64,000 nt of DNA from the NCBI GenBank assembly GCA_963974935.1, contig CAXBEV010000007.1, forward strand, positions 1 through 64,000, in the 5' to 3' direction. Positions 53,723 to 61,549 of the stretch are shown here, one piece after another. The notes under the pieces are model-generated. The model was not told the DNA's origin. It did not search any database and worked only from the letters and a program-made list of their open reading frames with translations. The translations under genes and the position numbers were made by a program. The stretch comes from UBA4479 sp963974935. GTDB taxonomy: Bacteria > Pseudomonadota > Alphaproteobacteria > Rhodospirillales > Casp-alpha2. How positions within the stretch are numbered: the first letter of the stretch is position 1; each line of letters begins with the position of its first letter.

Positions 53723-54223
53723 TTATGCGGCGAGCTGGATCAGGACGGCACAACCGCCGGCGGCGATAGCGAGTCCATAAGGAAGCTTTTCGGCGAGCAC
53801 CGCATCGCGGGCCTGCACATCACCGATCTGTTCGAACGCGAACGCCATGACCATTTTCAGACGCGTGATGAAAGCGATCGCGAGCACGCCGCCTGTCAGC
53901 GACATGATGATCAGAAAATCACCGATGAACGCAGGCCCGGCCCAAAGTGCGAGCACCGACATCAGCTTAACATCGCCGCCGCCGAACCTTCCTAGCGCAT
54001 ACAGCGCAAAGCCGGCCACGAAGATGATGCCGCCGACCATCAACGCGGCAATGACATCAACGCTGGCTGGCGACGACCAGATATGCAGCGGATAAAGTGC
54101 CAACAGTAATAACGAGCATTCGTTGGGAATACGGTAGTGACGGAGATCGGACTGCGCCGCATAGGCCACGGTGATGGCGGCTGCGATCAGCACGAGCATA
54201 TGCGGGGTTAAGATTGCGGTCAT
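53723..54223 (-). CDS. cpaA: CpaA/TadV prepilin peptidase
   Basis: 166 residues from ATG 54223; gaggaggt lies about 9 bases upstream and GTG 54232 would sit too close to it. Polytopic A24 aspartic protease with YAAQSDLRHYRIPN (first Asp) and FGGGDVKLMSVLALW (second Asp), as needed to cut Flp and pseudopilin leaders. Ends LPYGLAIAAGGCAV. It lies between flp and cpaB, the usual place in the Tad island. Confidence 0.9.
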   Translation of the reverse strand: MTAILTPHMLVLIAAAITVAYAAQSDLRHYRIPNECSLLLLALYPLHIWSSPASVDVIAALMVGGIIFVAGFALYALGRFGGGDVKLMSVLALWAGPAFIGDFLIIMSLTGGVLAIAFITRLKMVMAFAFEQIGDVQARDAVLAEKLPYGLAIAAGGCAVLIQLAA

Positions 54224-54394
54224 CGTCGTCACACCTCCTCCGTTACGAACGAAAACCCTTCCCTTTTTTTGAGCGTCTTCACCCTTTAGATTTTTTGATT
54301 ATTTTCGGGGTCAGGCTTTCCAGGTTCCCCGGCAAACCGGGCGGCAGAGAGATCGACCGAGGTGGTGTCGTCCAGAACGGAGGCTGACCATCCA

Positions 54395-54448
54395 CCGGGC
54401 CGGCAAAGCCGGAGAACCCGGAAAGCGGCCGGTTTTAAAACCAGCCGC
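54395..54448 (-). terminator. Two adjacent hairpins after flp, likely attenuator
   Basis: A hairpin at 54425-54448 (gcggctggtttt/aaaaccggccgc on the minus strand, nearly perfect) is followed by another at 54395-54421 (CCGGGTTCTCCGGC-ttt-GCCGGCCCGG). No U-run follows either. In Tad systems the pilin is needed in large amounts, so hairpins just after flp that trim or limit read-through into cpaA are expected. A 62-codon frame across this region (54286-54474) is not a convincing gene. Confidence 0.45.
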
Positions 54449-54470
54449 CCCCGGAAATTGACGCGTCGGA

Positions 54471-54656
54471 TCAACCACCTCCGGTCGTAGCTTGGTTCAA
54501 CTCAGTCGAGACGCTGGTGAACATGGCATCCAACGACGTACCCATTGCTTTCAGGGCGACGATTGCAGCAACAGAAACGAGTGCGGCGATCAGGCCATAT
54601 TCGATGGCGGTGGCGCCGCTCTCGTCTTTGGTAAACTTTTGAATGGTGGCTTTCAT
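54471..54656 (-). CDS. flp: Flp-type class IVb pilin
   Basis: 61 residues. The short leader ends in ESG, cut before ATAIEYGLIAALVSVAAIVA, with the essential Glu and Tyr of Flp pilins. The polar end is NQATTGGG. The ribosome site aggagg is five bases before ATG 54656. The mature pilin of about 47 residues forms the Tad fibre. Its gene is the first of the leftward Tad operon. Confidence 0.95.
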   Translation of the reverse strand: MKATIQKFTKDESGATAIEYGLIAALVSVAAIVALKAMGTSLDAMFTSVSTELNQATTGGG

Positions 54657-54921
54657 AGTGGCCTCCTCTAAATAAATCTTCAGTGGGTTCTTGTTTCTCG
54701 GCGACCCACCTCGTGCGAGCCGTCGTCGGTATTAAGCACCTGAGTGCTGAGGGCTATTAATGAATGATTATGTTTTTTAGTCAAAAAATACATTCACTAT
54801 TACTTTAGTTTAACTTTAAATATTTAATTTAATAAAATTTTATATAATTTATTTACATAATTATTAAACTTATTTACTTGGTGTACAGGCATACATTCAA
54901 CTATTATGCGTTCAGTACTTT
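54657..54921. promoter_or_regulatory. AT-rich divergent region between flp and tadE
   Basis: 265 bp, mostly A+T from 54770 to 54900, far below the GC of the genes around it. No gene is supported. It should carry promoters for flp to the left and for the tadE pair to the right. The predicted flp promoter is listed separately. Low GC can be from promoter function or H-NS/MucR-type silencing; transfer need not be invoked. Confidence 0.55.
54756..54784 (-). promoter_or_regulatory. Predicted sigma-70-type promoter of flp
   Basis: On the minus strand: TTGACT (54784-54779), 17-base spacer, ATTAAT (54761-54756). The transcript would start near 54750, leaving about 95 bases of leader with a small inverted repeat agcac-ctga-gtgct (54735-54748). 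The surrounding 54770-54900 is very AT-rich, which could act as an UP element. This is a pattern match only. Confidence 0.5.
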
Positions 54922-55527
54922 ATGTCTTGGACATGCATGAAAATGAAGATCCACACCTTATTGCCGCCCTTTATGAAAGACCGCGCCGGCTCCGTGCTAA
55001 TAGAATTCGCGCTCGGGTTGCCGGTGCTGGCCACCGTTATCGTTGCCGCAATGGAGTTCGGCACCATCATGATGACAAGCACCCTGATGGAGAGCAGTCT
55101 CCGCGAAGCCGCACGCTTCGGCATCACCGGCCAACAGATCCCCGGAAAGACCCGCCTTGAGCGGATCATCGAAATCATTGACCAGCGTACCCTCGGCCTT
55201 GTCGACATGAGCCAGGCACAGGTTGACGTTCTGGTCTATCCGAGCTTTTCCGATATCGGGCGCGGCGAAGACTTTATCGACGGCAACGCCAACGGCGCCT
55301 ATGACGTTGGCGAAACATTTGATGACGAGAACGGCAACGGTATCTGGGACGCCGACATCGGCACCGCAGGCAGCGGCGAGTCCGGTGACATTGTCGTCTA
55401 TCGGCTCAGATACGATTGGCAGCTGATGACGCCGTTTGCTGGGCAATTTATCGGACAGGGCGGTGCCGTTGGCCTGAACGCCAGCATCACGGTGCGTAAC
55501 GAGCCGTGGGACGGTCTCGGCTCATGA
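54922..55527 (+). CDS. tadE: TadE-like pseudopilin with Ca-binding-like insertion
   Basis: 201 residues from ATG 54922 (ATG 54937 and 54943 are also possible; no ribosome site decides). A TadE-type leader KDRAGS precedes VLIEFALGLPVLATVIVAAM with the Glu at the fifth mature position. At residues about 115-140 there is an Asp/Asn-rich pair, DGNANGAYDVGE and DENGNGIWDAD, resembling EF-hand/dockerin calcium loops. Minor pilins of this kind assist Flp pilus assembly. It is followed by an overlapping second TadE-like gene. Confidence 0.82.
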   Translation: MSWTCMKMKIHTLLPPFMKDRAGSVLIEFALGLPVLATVIVAAMEFGTIMMTSTLMESSLREAARFGITGQQIPGKTRLERIIEIIDQRTLGLVDMSQAQVDVLVYPSFSDIGRGEDFIDGNANGAYDVGETFDDENGNGIWDADIGTAGSGESGDIVVYRLRYDWQLMTPFAGQFIGQGGAVGLNASITVRNEPWDGLGS

Positions 55528-56108
55528 GCACGTTCAGCAAAGCATTTCAACGTATATGCCGACGGTTCGGCGGCGATCAGCGGGGTATCTCCGCCATCGA
55601 AATTGCCATTGCCGTGCCGATTGCCGTTGCCCTGACGGTCAACGGTGTTGAGCTGACACGGTTCGTTTTGCTGCATCAAAAGACCGAGCGGGCCTCGATG
55701 ACGGTGGCGGATTTAACGTCGCAGGGCGAGGTGCTGACGCCCCTGGATATGACCAACATTTTTCGCGCCGGCGCCTTTGTGACAGAGCCGTTCGATTTCA
55801 CCAGCAATGGCGCGATGGTGGTATCGTCTGTGGTCGGTGGTGCCGGGGGCGCGACCGTTGAATGGCAGCGCGCGTACGGTCAAAACCCGCAAGCGAGCAC
55901 ACTCGGCGGCGAAGGTGGCCCGGCCTCACTGCCCGCCGGCATGGTCGTCGCCGCCGGCGAGAGCGTGATTATGGCTGAAATCTACTATGCCTATTCACCG
56001 ATTGTGTCGGGGCTGTCGATGCTGGGTGGCGTGATCGGCAACGAGACCGTTTACAACTACGCGATCTTCCGCCCCCGCTACACGGTCAAAGTCCGCCTCG
56101 GCAGCTGA
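55524..56108 (+). CDS. Second TadE/TadF-like pseudopilin
   Basis: 194 residues from ATG 55524, overlapping the previous stop as ATGA. A leader with DQRG precedes ISAIEIAIAVPIAVALTVNG and the Glu expected of pseudopilins. The rest is a globular domain with Gly-rich stretches (GGAGGATVEW) and ends YAIFRPRYTVKVRLGS. Likely the TadF member of the minor-pilin trio. It converges on tadG with 48 bp between. Confidence 0.8.
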   Translation: MSTFSKAFQRICRRFGGDQRGISAIEIAIAVPIAVALTVNGVELTRFVLLHQKTERASMTVADLTSQGEVLTPLDMTNIFRAGAFVTEPFDFTSNGAMVVSSVVGGAGGATVEWQRAYGQNPQASTLGGEGGPASLPAGMVVAAGESVIMAEIYYAYSPIVSGLSMLGGVIGNETVYNYAIFRPRYTVKVRLGS

Positions 56109-56156
56109 ACGCCTACAAGCATGCGCAGTGACGCAGCGGCACCTTCATATAATCGT

Positions 56157-57620
56157 TTATTTGGAGAGTCTGAGTTCCGAGAGATCGTTAGCAATCTCGC
56201 GGAATACGGCCCGCAATGCCGCATCGTCAGGCGCGTAATGGTAGAACGGCGAGTCCTGCCCACTTGCGACCTGCTTTAAAAGTGTCTGCAAGGCGGTGCC
56301 GTTGTTCGCAAATTGGATGACATACAACACCACGCCCTGTGATTTGATGTTGGTGGCCAGCGCCCGCAGACGGTCATCCATGCCGTTCGCGCCAGCCCCG
56401 CCACCAAGACCGAACGCGGACTTATAGCCGTCACCGACACCGCCATAGTTTTGCCCGTCAGTCAGCAACACAATCGCGCGCTGCAAGTCGTAATCCGGAT
56501 CAACGACGGCCTCGGTAAACGGCAATGTCGGCATCAACACGCGCCACGCCCAACCCAGTCCACCCGGAATATTGGTATTCCCGTTGGGCGACGTCAGGTC
56601 GGCGATCGCATCCAAAATCGTTTGCTTATTGTTTTGCAAAGGCGTGATACCACGCGATAGGCACGGCGTACACTCGCTCGATCCGTTCGGCGACATCGTA
56701 CACACGCCACCGCTGACAGGCTCACCCTCAATCCCGACCGGCTCCCACGCCGCCCAGTCAGCCCCCGAAAGTGTCTGAAGGCCCAAAAGATGGTCGGCAT
56801 CGTCATCATTAAATGCATTGTCGACATAGCGATTATAAACGCAGCCGCGCCAGTTGGGCGGCGGCGGCGACAGCAACGGCACCGGCGAATTGTTGACCTG
56901 ATAAACATCGCTTTGTGCAGCGCCTGTGATCGGGTTTGTAAAGGCGGGCACGGCGATGGTCTGGGTCAACGTATCGTCATACGCGGTACCGTTCAGGGTC
57001 ACATTGACCTTCGCATTCCAAGGCACGACACCTATATTCAGCAAGTCTTTACTGCCGCTTTCCCCAAACAGAATATCAATCAAGTCAGTCGCTGCTTGTC
57101 TGGCTGAAGCAATCCGCGACGTCGAGCCACTGCTGGAAGACATGGAGCCCGACATATCCATGGCAATCACAACATCAAGCGCTTGCATCTGCCGTGTGAT
57201 CTCGGTGACCGCCGATACCTGTAGGATGTCTTTGCCAAGGACGCGCATGAAGGTGGTCGGAATATCCGCAGACGCACTCAGTGTCAGCTTTTCCGCCAAC
57301 TCGTCGATGACAATCGTCGGCCCGTTGACGGTGGCGTTCATATATCCGGCTGGAAAATTAGCCTGAAAGAACATGTTGATATCCGTATCACGGGTCGGCG
57401 AGAAAAACCGACGCCCCCCGGCGAGCCCGGCAGAATCCAACGCAGACGATAAACGCGACTTCACCAAGTAGCCCCGTGCCGTGTCCGTCGCCATGCCGAC
57501 AAATGCCACCATCGGGACGGCAGCGAACGCAAGCAACACAACAGCCGCACCCCGGCGGTCACCAGCGAATGCGCGGATACGGGCTATCCAGTTTTTAAGA
57601 CTTCGCGAAAACATCGGCAT
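56157..57620 (-). CDS. tadG: TadG-like pilus protein with von Willebrand A domain
   Basis: 487 residues from ATG 57620; ATG 57614 is also possible and upstream TTG 57659 is unlikely. A TadG-type N-terminus (GDRRGAAVVLLAFAAVPMVA) is followed by a vWA domain with MIDAS DMSGSMSS (Asp155, Ser157, Ser159) and LLTDGQNYGG. Between lie a Cys-containing insert and a Gly-rich FGLGGGAGANG. vWA domains bind ligands or metals and are common in the TadG group, which supports pilus stability or adhesion. It is transcribed toward tadE. Confidence 0.85.
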   Translation of the reverse strand: MPMFSRSLKNWIARIRAFAGDRRGAAVVLLAFAAVPMVAFVGMATDTARGYLVKSRLSSALDSAGLAGGRRFFSPTRDTDINMFFQANFPAGYMNATVNGPTIVIDELAEKLTLSASADIPTTFMRVLGKDILQVSAVTEITRQMQALDVVIAMDMSGSMSSSSGSTSRIASARQAATDLIDILFGESGSKDLLNIGVVPWNAKVNVTLNGTAYDDTLTQTIAVPAFTNPITGAAQSDVYQVNNSPVPLLSPPPPNWRGCVYNRYVDNAFNDDDADHLLGLQTLSGADWAAWEPVGIEGEPVSGGVCTMSPNGSSECTPCLSRGITPLQNNKQTILDAIADLTSPNGNTNIPGGLGWAWRVLMPTLPFTEAVVDPDYDLQRAIVLLTDGQNYGGVGDGYKSAFGLGGGAGANGMDDRLRALATNIKSQGVVLYVIQFANNGTALQTLLKQVASGQDSPFYHYAPDDAALRAVFREIANDLSELRLSK

Positions 57621-57856
57621 ATGCCTACCTGTAAATATTTTCAGGTCCATATTTGTCAATGAATCACGAATACTTACAATATTATCATTTGTTACTGTTT
57701 CATATGCAAAATAGCTAAAATTTTATCTATTTTAGGGCCGTTTTATATTCAGTTCATCATGAAATAAAACTTTTGGCATTTCATCAATTAGCCGCGATCA
57801 TTCCCTTGTCGTTCAGAGCCTGTTTCAACCCGTGATCCACATGGGAGCCCCGTGCC
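57621..57856. promoter_or_regulatory. AT-rich divergent region between tadG and the RTX gene
   Basis: 236 bp, AT-rich in the first 150. It includes an inverted repeat ctaaaat...attttag and atgaaat...atttcat (around 57710-57785) that could be an operator or mRNA hairpin. The RTX gene's ribosome site (gggag, 57844) is at the right end. No gene is supported. The stretch catcatgaaata also occurs upstream of the giant adhesin (near 4890); whether this is a shared control site is unknown. Confidence 0.45.
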
Positions 57857-59761
57857 ATGGCCATATTGGACGATTTACTCAATCAAAATGTGCTTCATAT
57901 CAGTAGCGCGCTCGACCCGCGCCCGGTTGAATCCGCGGCTCTGAGAGAAACGCCGCGCGCGGACGGTGAAACCTCAGCAACACCCGATACACCCGAAGAA
58001 ACCATTTCGGATGACATCACCGAAGATGCACCCACCCAAGAAGCCGCGCTCGACGACGGCAGACTACTGGACGGGTCACTTGGCGGGTTTGATGATTATG
58101 ACGACAGCATTGATGCACCCGATTTATTAGGCCTGCTGGGCTCCCCACTCGACCTCAAAGCCCGTCCTGAAACCACGGACAATGTTGCCAATGACAATGC
58201 GCACGTTGAAGAGGATGCGCTGAACGAGGCCCGGATCGCGGCAACCGAAGGGACAGCGACACCGCAGGGGATTGTTGCCGGCACAACCACGATTGTGTCG
58301 CCTCCTCCACCGCCGCCGCCTGCACCGAGCACTGACACACCAATCAACATGGTCGGCACACGCGGAAATGACACCCTCGACGGCAACGGCGGCGACGACA
58401 CTTTGGACGGTGGCCTTGGTAACGATGTGCTGCAAGGTCTCGGCGGCAATGATCGCCTGCTCGGCAACAGCGGCAGTGATCAGTTGTATGGCGGCGACGG
58501 CGACGATTACGCGTTCGGCAGCAGCGGAGACGACGTGATCGATGGCGGCACCGGCAATGATGAACTGCGCGGCGGCTACGGAAGCGACACGCTGATCGGT
58601 GGTACCGGCGACGACTATCTGAACGGCTGGACGGAGAACGACCGGCTTGAGGGTGGTGACGGCAACGACACCTTGGACGGCGGCGGCGGCACGGACACCT
58701 ATGTTTTCGGCGCCGACGCGCTGGGGGATACGGACGTCATCATGGATTCCGGCGGCGCCGATGTGCTGCTGTTCGAGGATTTAAACCCATTCGAAAGCGT
58801 CGACCAGGTCTATCAAGACGGCATGGATTTGGTTTTTTCCTACAATGACGGCGGCAGCATCACTGTGCAGGACTTTTACGGTGCGGGCGAAGTCGAAATC
58901 CTGCGCTACGCCGGCAATGATTATGCAACCAACGCCGACACCTCGACCCCGCTCAGCTTCGATGACTTCATCAATGGCACCGATGATCAAATCCTCAGCG
59001 GCACCGCCGACGACGATGTACTGACCGGCGGGATCGGTAATGATGATATTGCCGGGGGCGCCGGCAACGACGTGCTGAATGGGGGCGCCGGCAACGACAA
59101 TATGCGCGGTGCCGAAGGCACCGACACCCTGAACGGCGGCGACGGCGACGACATTCTATATGGCGCCGGTGACGCGGCGTTTGATTATACGGGCGATGAT
59201 ATTCTCAACGGCGACGCCGGTGCCGATACGTTATATGGCAGTGGTGGCGACGATGTGTTGTCGGGCGGTGACGGCGACGACCGAATCTTAGGCAACTTCG
59301 GCGATGACACCGGTGACGGCGGCGCGGGTGCGGATTACCTGTTCGGCGATTTTGGCAACGACACGCTGTCCGGCGGTGCCGGCAACGATGAAGTGCGCGG
59401 CGGCTTTGGCAACGATGCGCTATCGGGCGGCGACGGCGATGACTTTGTGCACGGTTATAACGGCAACGACCGCCTGGACGGCGGCACCGGGTCGGATCGC
59501 ATGGAAGGCGGCAACGGGTTCGATACCTTCATTATGCGACGCGGCTACGGCAACGACACCATCGCCGATTTCACCGCCCTCAGCTTAGGCGCCGCCTATG
59601 CCGACACTCTCGACCTCAGCGATTTCGGCCTTGCCAGTTTCAACGATCTGGTGATGGCGGAAAGCGCAGGCGATACGCTGATTGATCTAGGCGGCGGCGA
59701 CAGCATTACCCTTGAAGGTGTCAGCGCGGCTTCGCTCGGCGCCGACGATTTCAGCTTTTAA
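57857..59761 (+). CDS. RTX calcium-binding secreted protein
   Basis: 634 residues from ATG 57857. Acidic N-terminal part (about 1-150) and a poly-Pro run at 58309-58329, then RTX nonapeptides of the GGxGxDxLx type in two blocks (about 170-285 and 380-560), for example GTRGNDTLDGNGGDDTLDGG. A haemolysin-type related segment lies between (GGSITVQDFYGAGEVEILRY). The end has DTLDLSDFGLASFNDLVMAE and stops with ADDFSF, typical of type I secretion signals. Folding by Ca2+ outside the cell is expected; the effector function is unclear and could be adhesive. Adjacent exporter genes suggest they carry it. Confidence 0.92.
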   Translation: MAILDDLLNQNVLHISSALDPRPVESAALRETPRADGETSATPDTPEETISDDITEDAPTQEAALDDGRLLDGSLGGFDDYDDSIDAPDLLGLLGSPLDLKARPETTDNVANDNAHVEEDALNEARIAATEGTATPQGIVAGTTTIVSPPPPPPPAPSTDTPINMVGTRGNDTLDGNGGDDTLDGGLGNDVLQGLGGNDRLLGNSGSDQLYGGDGDDYAFGSSGDDVIDGGTGNDELRGGYGSDTLIGGTGDDYLNGWTENDRLEGGDGNDTLDGGGGTDTYVFGADALGDTDVIMDSGGADVLLFEDLNPFESVDQVYQDGMDLVFSYNDGGSITVQDFYGAGEVEILRYAGNDYATNADTSTPLSFDDFINGTDDQILSGTADDDVLTGGIGNDDIAGGAGNDVLNGGAGNDNMRGAEGTDTLNGGDGDDILYGAGDAAFDYTGDDILNGDAGADTLYGSGGDDVLSGGDGDDRILGNFGDDTGDGGAGADYLFGDFGNDTLSGGAGNDEVRGGFGNDALSGGDGDDFVHGYNGNDRLDGGTGSDRMEGGNGFDTFIMRRGYGNDTIADFTALSLGAAYADTLDLSDFGLASFNDLVMAESAGDTLIDLGGGDSITLEGVSAASLGADDFSF

Positions 59762-59789
59762 TTAACCTTTATTTGACTGGAGCATCGAC

Positions 59790-61544
59790 ATGCGCCGTGA
59801 ACGCCAACGCAACTCAAAAGACCCGCGTCCCCACGCACCGAAAACATGGCCCGCGTTGATGAATGCGATTTTGACCATGCGCGGCTATTTGGCGCATCTG
59901 TTGGCGTTTAGCCTTGCCATCAACGTGTTGGTGCTGGCGGTGCCGCTGTTCATGATCCAAGTGTTCGATCGAGTGCTGGCCAGCCACAGCCTAGAGACCT
60001 TGGGCGTGCTCGCCATCGGTGCCTTCATTGCGCTGGTGGTGATGGCGGTGCTGGACTTGATCCGAGGCCGCATCTTGGCCCGCGCCGCGTTGCAATTGGA
60101 GCGCACCTTGGGCGAGGCTTTATTTAAGCATCAACGCGAAGCCCGGTTGGGCGATGTCGCAAAGATTCGCACCTTTATGAGCGGCTCCATGATGACGACG
60201 CTTTTGGATGCGCCTTGGATCCCAGCGTTTTTGTTGGTGATCTTCCTGCTGCACCCGATGCTGGGATGGATTGCGGTGATGGGGGCGTGCGTTCTAGCGA
60301 CCATGGCCTATGCGTCCGAACGTTGGACGCGATCAGCCTTGATCAATGCCCGCGCTGCGGATGCCGAGACCGGTAAGCTGCTCAATGGACTGGCTGCCGA
60401 CGACGGCAGTGCCCAGGTGTTCGCCACCCATCGCGCCCTCGGCGGACGATGGCGGCAGATGCAGGACGATGCGGTAACGCAACGGCTGCGGCTATCGGAT
60501 CGCAGCTTTACCGCCGGCGTCAGTGGCCGGTTTGTGCGGCTCTCATTACAAATCGTATTGATGTCGGCAGCCGCCGCGCTGGTGATTTCGGGTCAAATCA
60601 CGCCGGGCGCGATGGTTGCAGCCAGCGTCATTGCGGCGCGCGCATTGGGCCCGGTCGAACGCGCACAAGATGTGTGGCGCGCACTAACCGATGTCCGCGC
60701 ATGCTTGTCACGTTTGCTGTCGACACAGATTGACACCACGTCTACCACCGAGGGTTTTCCGGCCCAAAACGTGCCCGAGTTGGATGTGCGCCGCGTCGCA
60801 GTGATCGACGAAGACGGTCGCGAGCCGCTGTTCGCCAACGTCGCCTTCAAAGTGCGCGGCGGCGAAATGGTCGGTATCACCGGCGCCACCGGGACCGGTA
60901 AAAGTACTCTTGCCCGCTTGTTGGCCGGCATCGAACGCCCGGCACAGGGGCGCGTGTTGCTTGACCGGGCCGACATCGGCGATGTCACCTTGTCGCAAGC
61001 ACGCGACGACATCGCGTACTTGTCACAGAACCCGACGTTGCTACCGGGCTCCATCGCCGACAACATCTCACGGTTTATGTCAGCGGAGCTGCCTGACATC
61101 GATGCCGCCGCCCGATTGGCCGGTGCCGAAGACGCGATTCTTGATCTACCCTACGGCTACGCCACCGAGATCGGGCCCGGCCAGCCGGCGCTACCGCAAG
61201 GCTTGGCGCAGCGAATTGTGTTGGCGCGCACGTTCTTCGCCACCCCCCGCGTCATCATTATGGACGAGCCGTATACGTTCTTGGACAACGCGGGCGTTGA
61301 ACACCTGATCGGCGCGCTGTTGCATCTTCGTGATATGGGCGCAGCCCTGGTCATCGTCTCGCAGCGGCCAAGCGTTTTGGCTCGCTGTGACCGGGTGGTC
61401 GTCATGGAAGGCGGCAAAAGTCGTGTCGTTGGGCGTCGCAACAAAGCAGACCTACGCGTGCTCACCGATGGCGAGTTGCAGCCGGTGACCATCGCGCCCG
61501 TGGTCGGTGACGACGCCTCGTCCATCACATCAGCAGCGGAGTAA
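59790..61544 (+). CDS. Type I secretion ABC transporter with non-canonical ATPase motifs
   Basis: 584 residues from ATG 59790 with tggag seven bases upstream. Membrane part (about 20-310) is PrtD-like (MSGSMMTTLLDAPWIPAFLLV), with no C39 or other N-terminal extra domain. The nucleotide domain (about 325-550) has Walker A GATGTGKST (Lys371) and Walker B VIIMDE (Glu493). However the signature LSGGQ is LPQGL (468-472) and the H-loop His is Gln525 (VSQRPS). It exports the RTX protein by context. The following HlyD-type gene starts 5 bp later. Confidence 0.9.
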   Translation: MRRERQRNSKDPRPHAPKTWPALMNAILTMRGYLAHLLAFSLAINVLVLAVPLFMIQVFDRVLASHSLETLGVLAIGAFIALVVMAVLDLIRGRILARAALQLERTLGEALFKHQREARLGDVAKIRTFMSGSMMTTLLDAPWIPAFLLVIFLLHPMLGWIAVMGACVLATMAYASERWTRSALINARAADAETGKLLNGLAADDGSAQVFATHRALGGRWRQMQDDAVTQRLRLSDRSFTAGVSGRFVRLSLQIVLMSAAAALVISGQITPGAMVAASVIAARALGPVERAQDVWRALTDVRACLSRLLSTQIDTTSTTEGFPAQNVPELDVRRVAVIDEDGREPLFANVAFKVRGGEMVGITGATGTGKSTLARLLAGIERPAQGRVLLDRADIGDVTLSQARDDIAYLSQNPTLLPGSIADNISRFMSAELPDIDAAARLAGAEDAILDLPYGYATEIGPGQPALPQGLAQRIVLARTFFATPRVIIMDEPYTFLDNAGVEHLIGALLHLRDMGAALVIVSQRPSVLARCDRVVVMEGGKSRVVGRRNKADLRVLTDGELQPVTIAPVVGDDASSITSAAE

Positions 61545-61549
61545 TCGCC

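Noticed and set aside
54286..54474. 62-codon minus-strand ORF between flp and cpaA
   Set aside because: It lies over two strong hairpins, has no ribosome site and no recognisable feature; read as an attenuator region.
54770..54900. AT-rich stretch as a transferred island or attachment site
   Set aside because: It is short, sits between two divergent operons and shows no direct repeats, integrase or tRNA.
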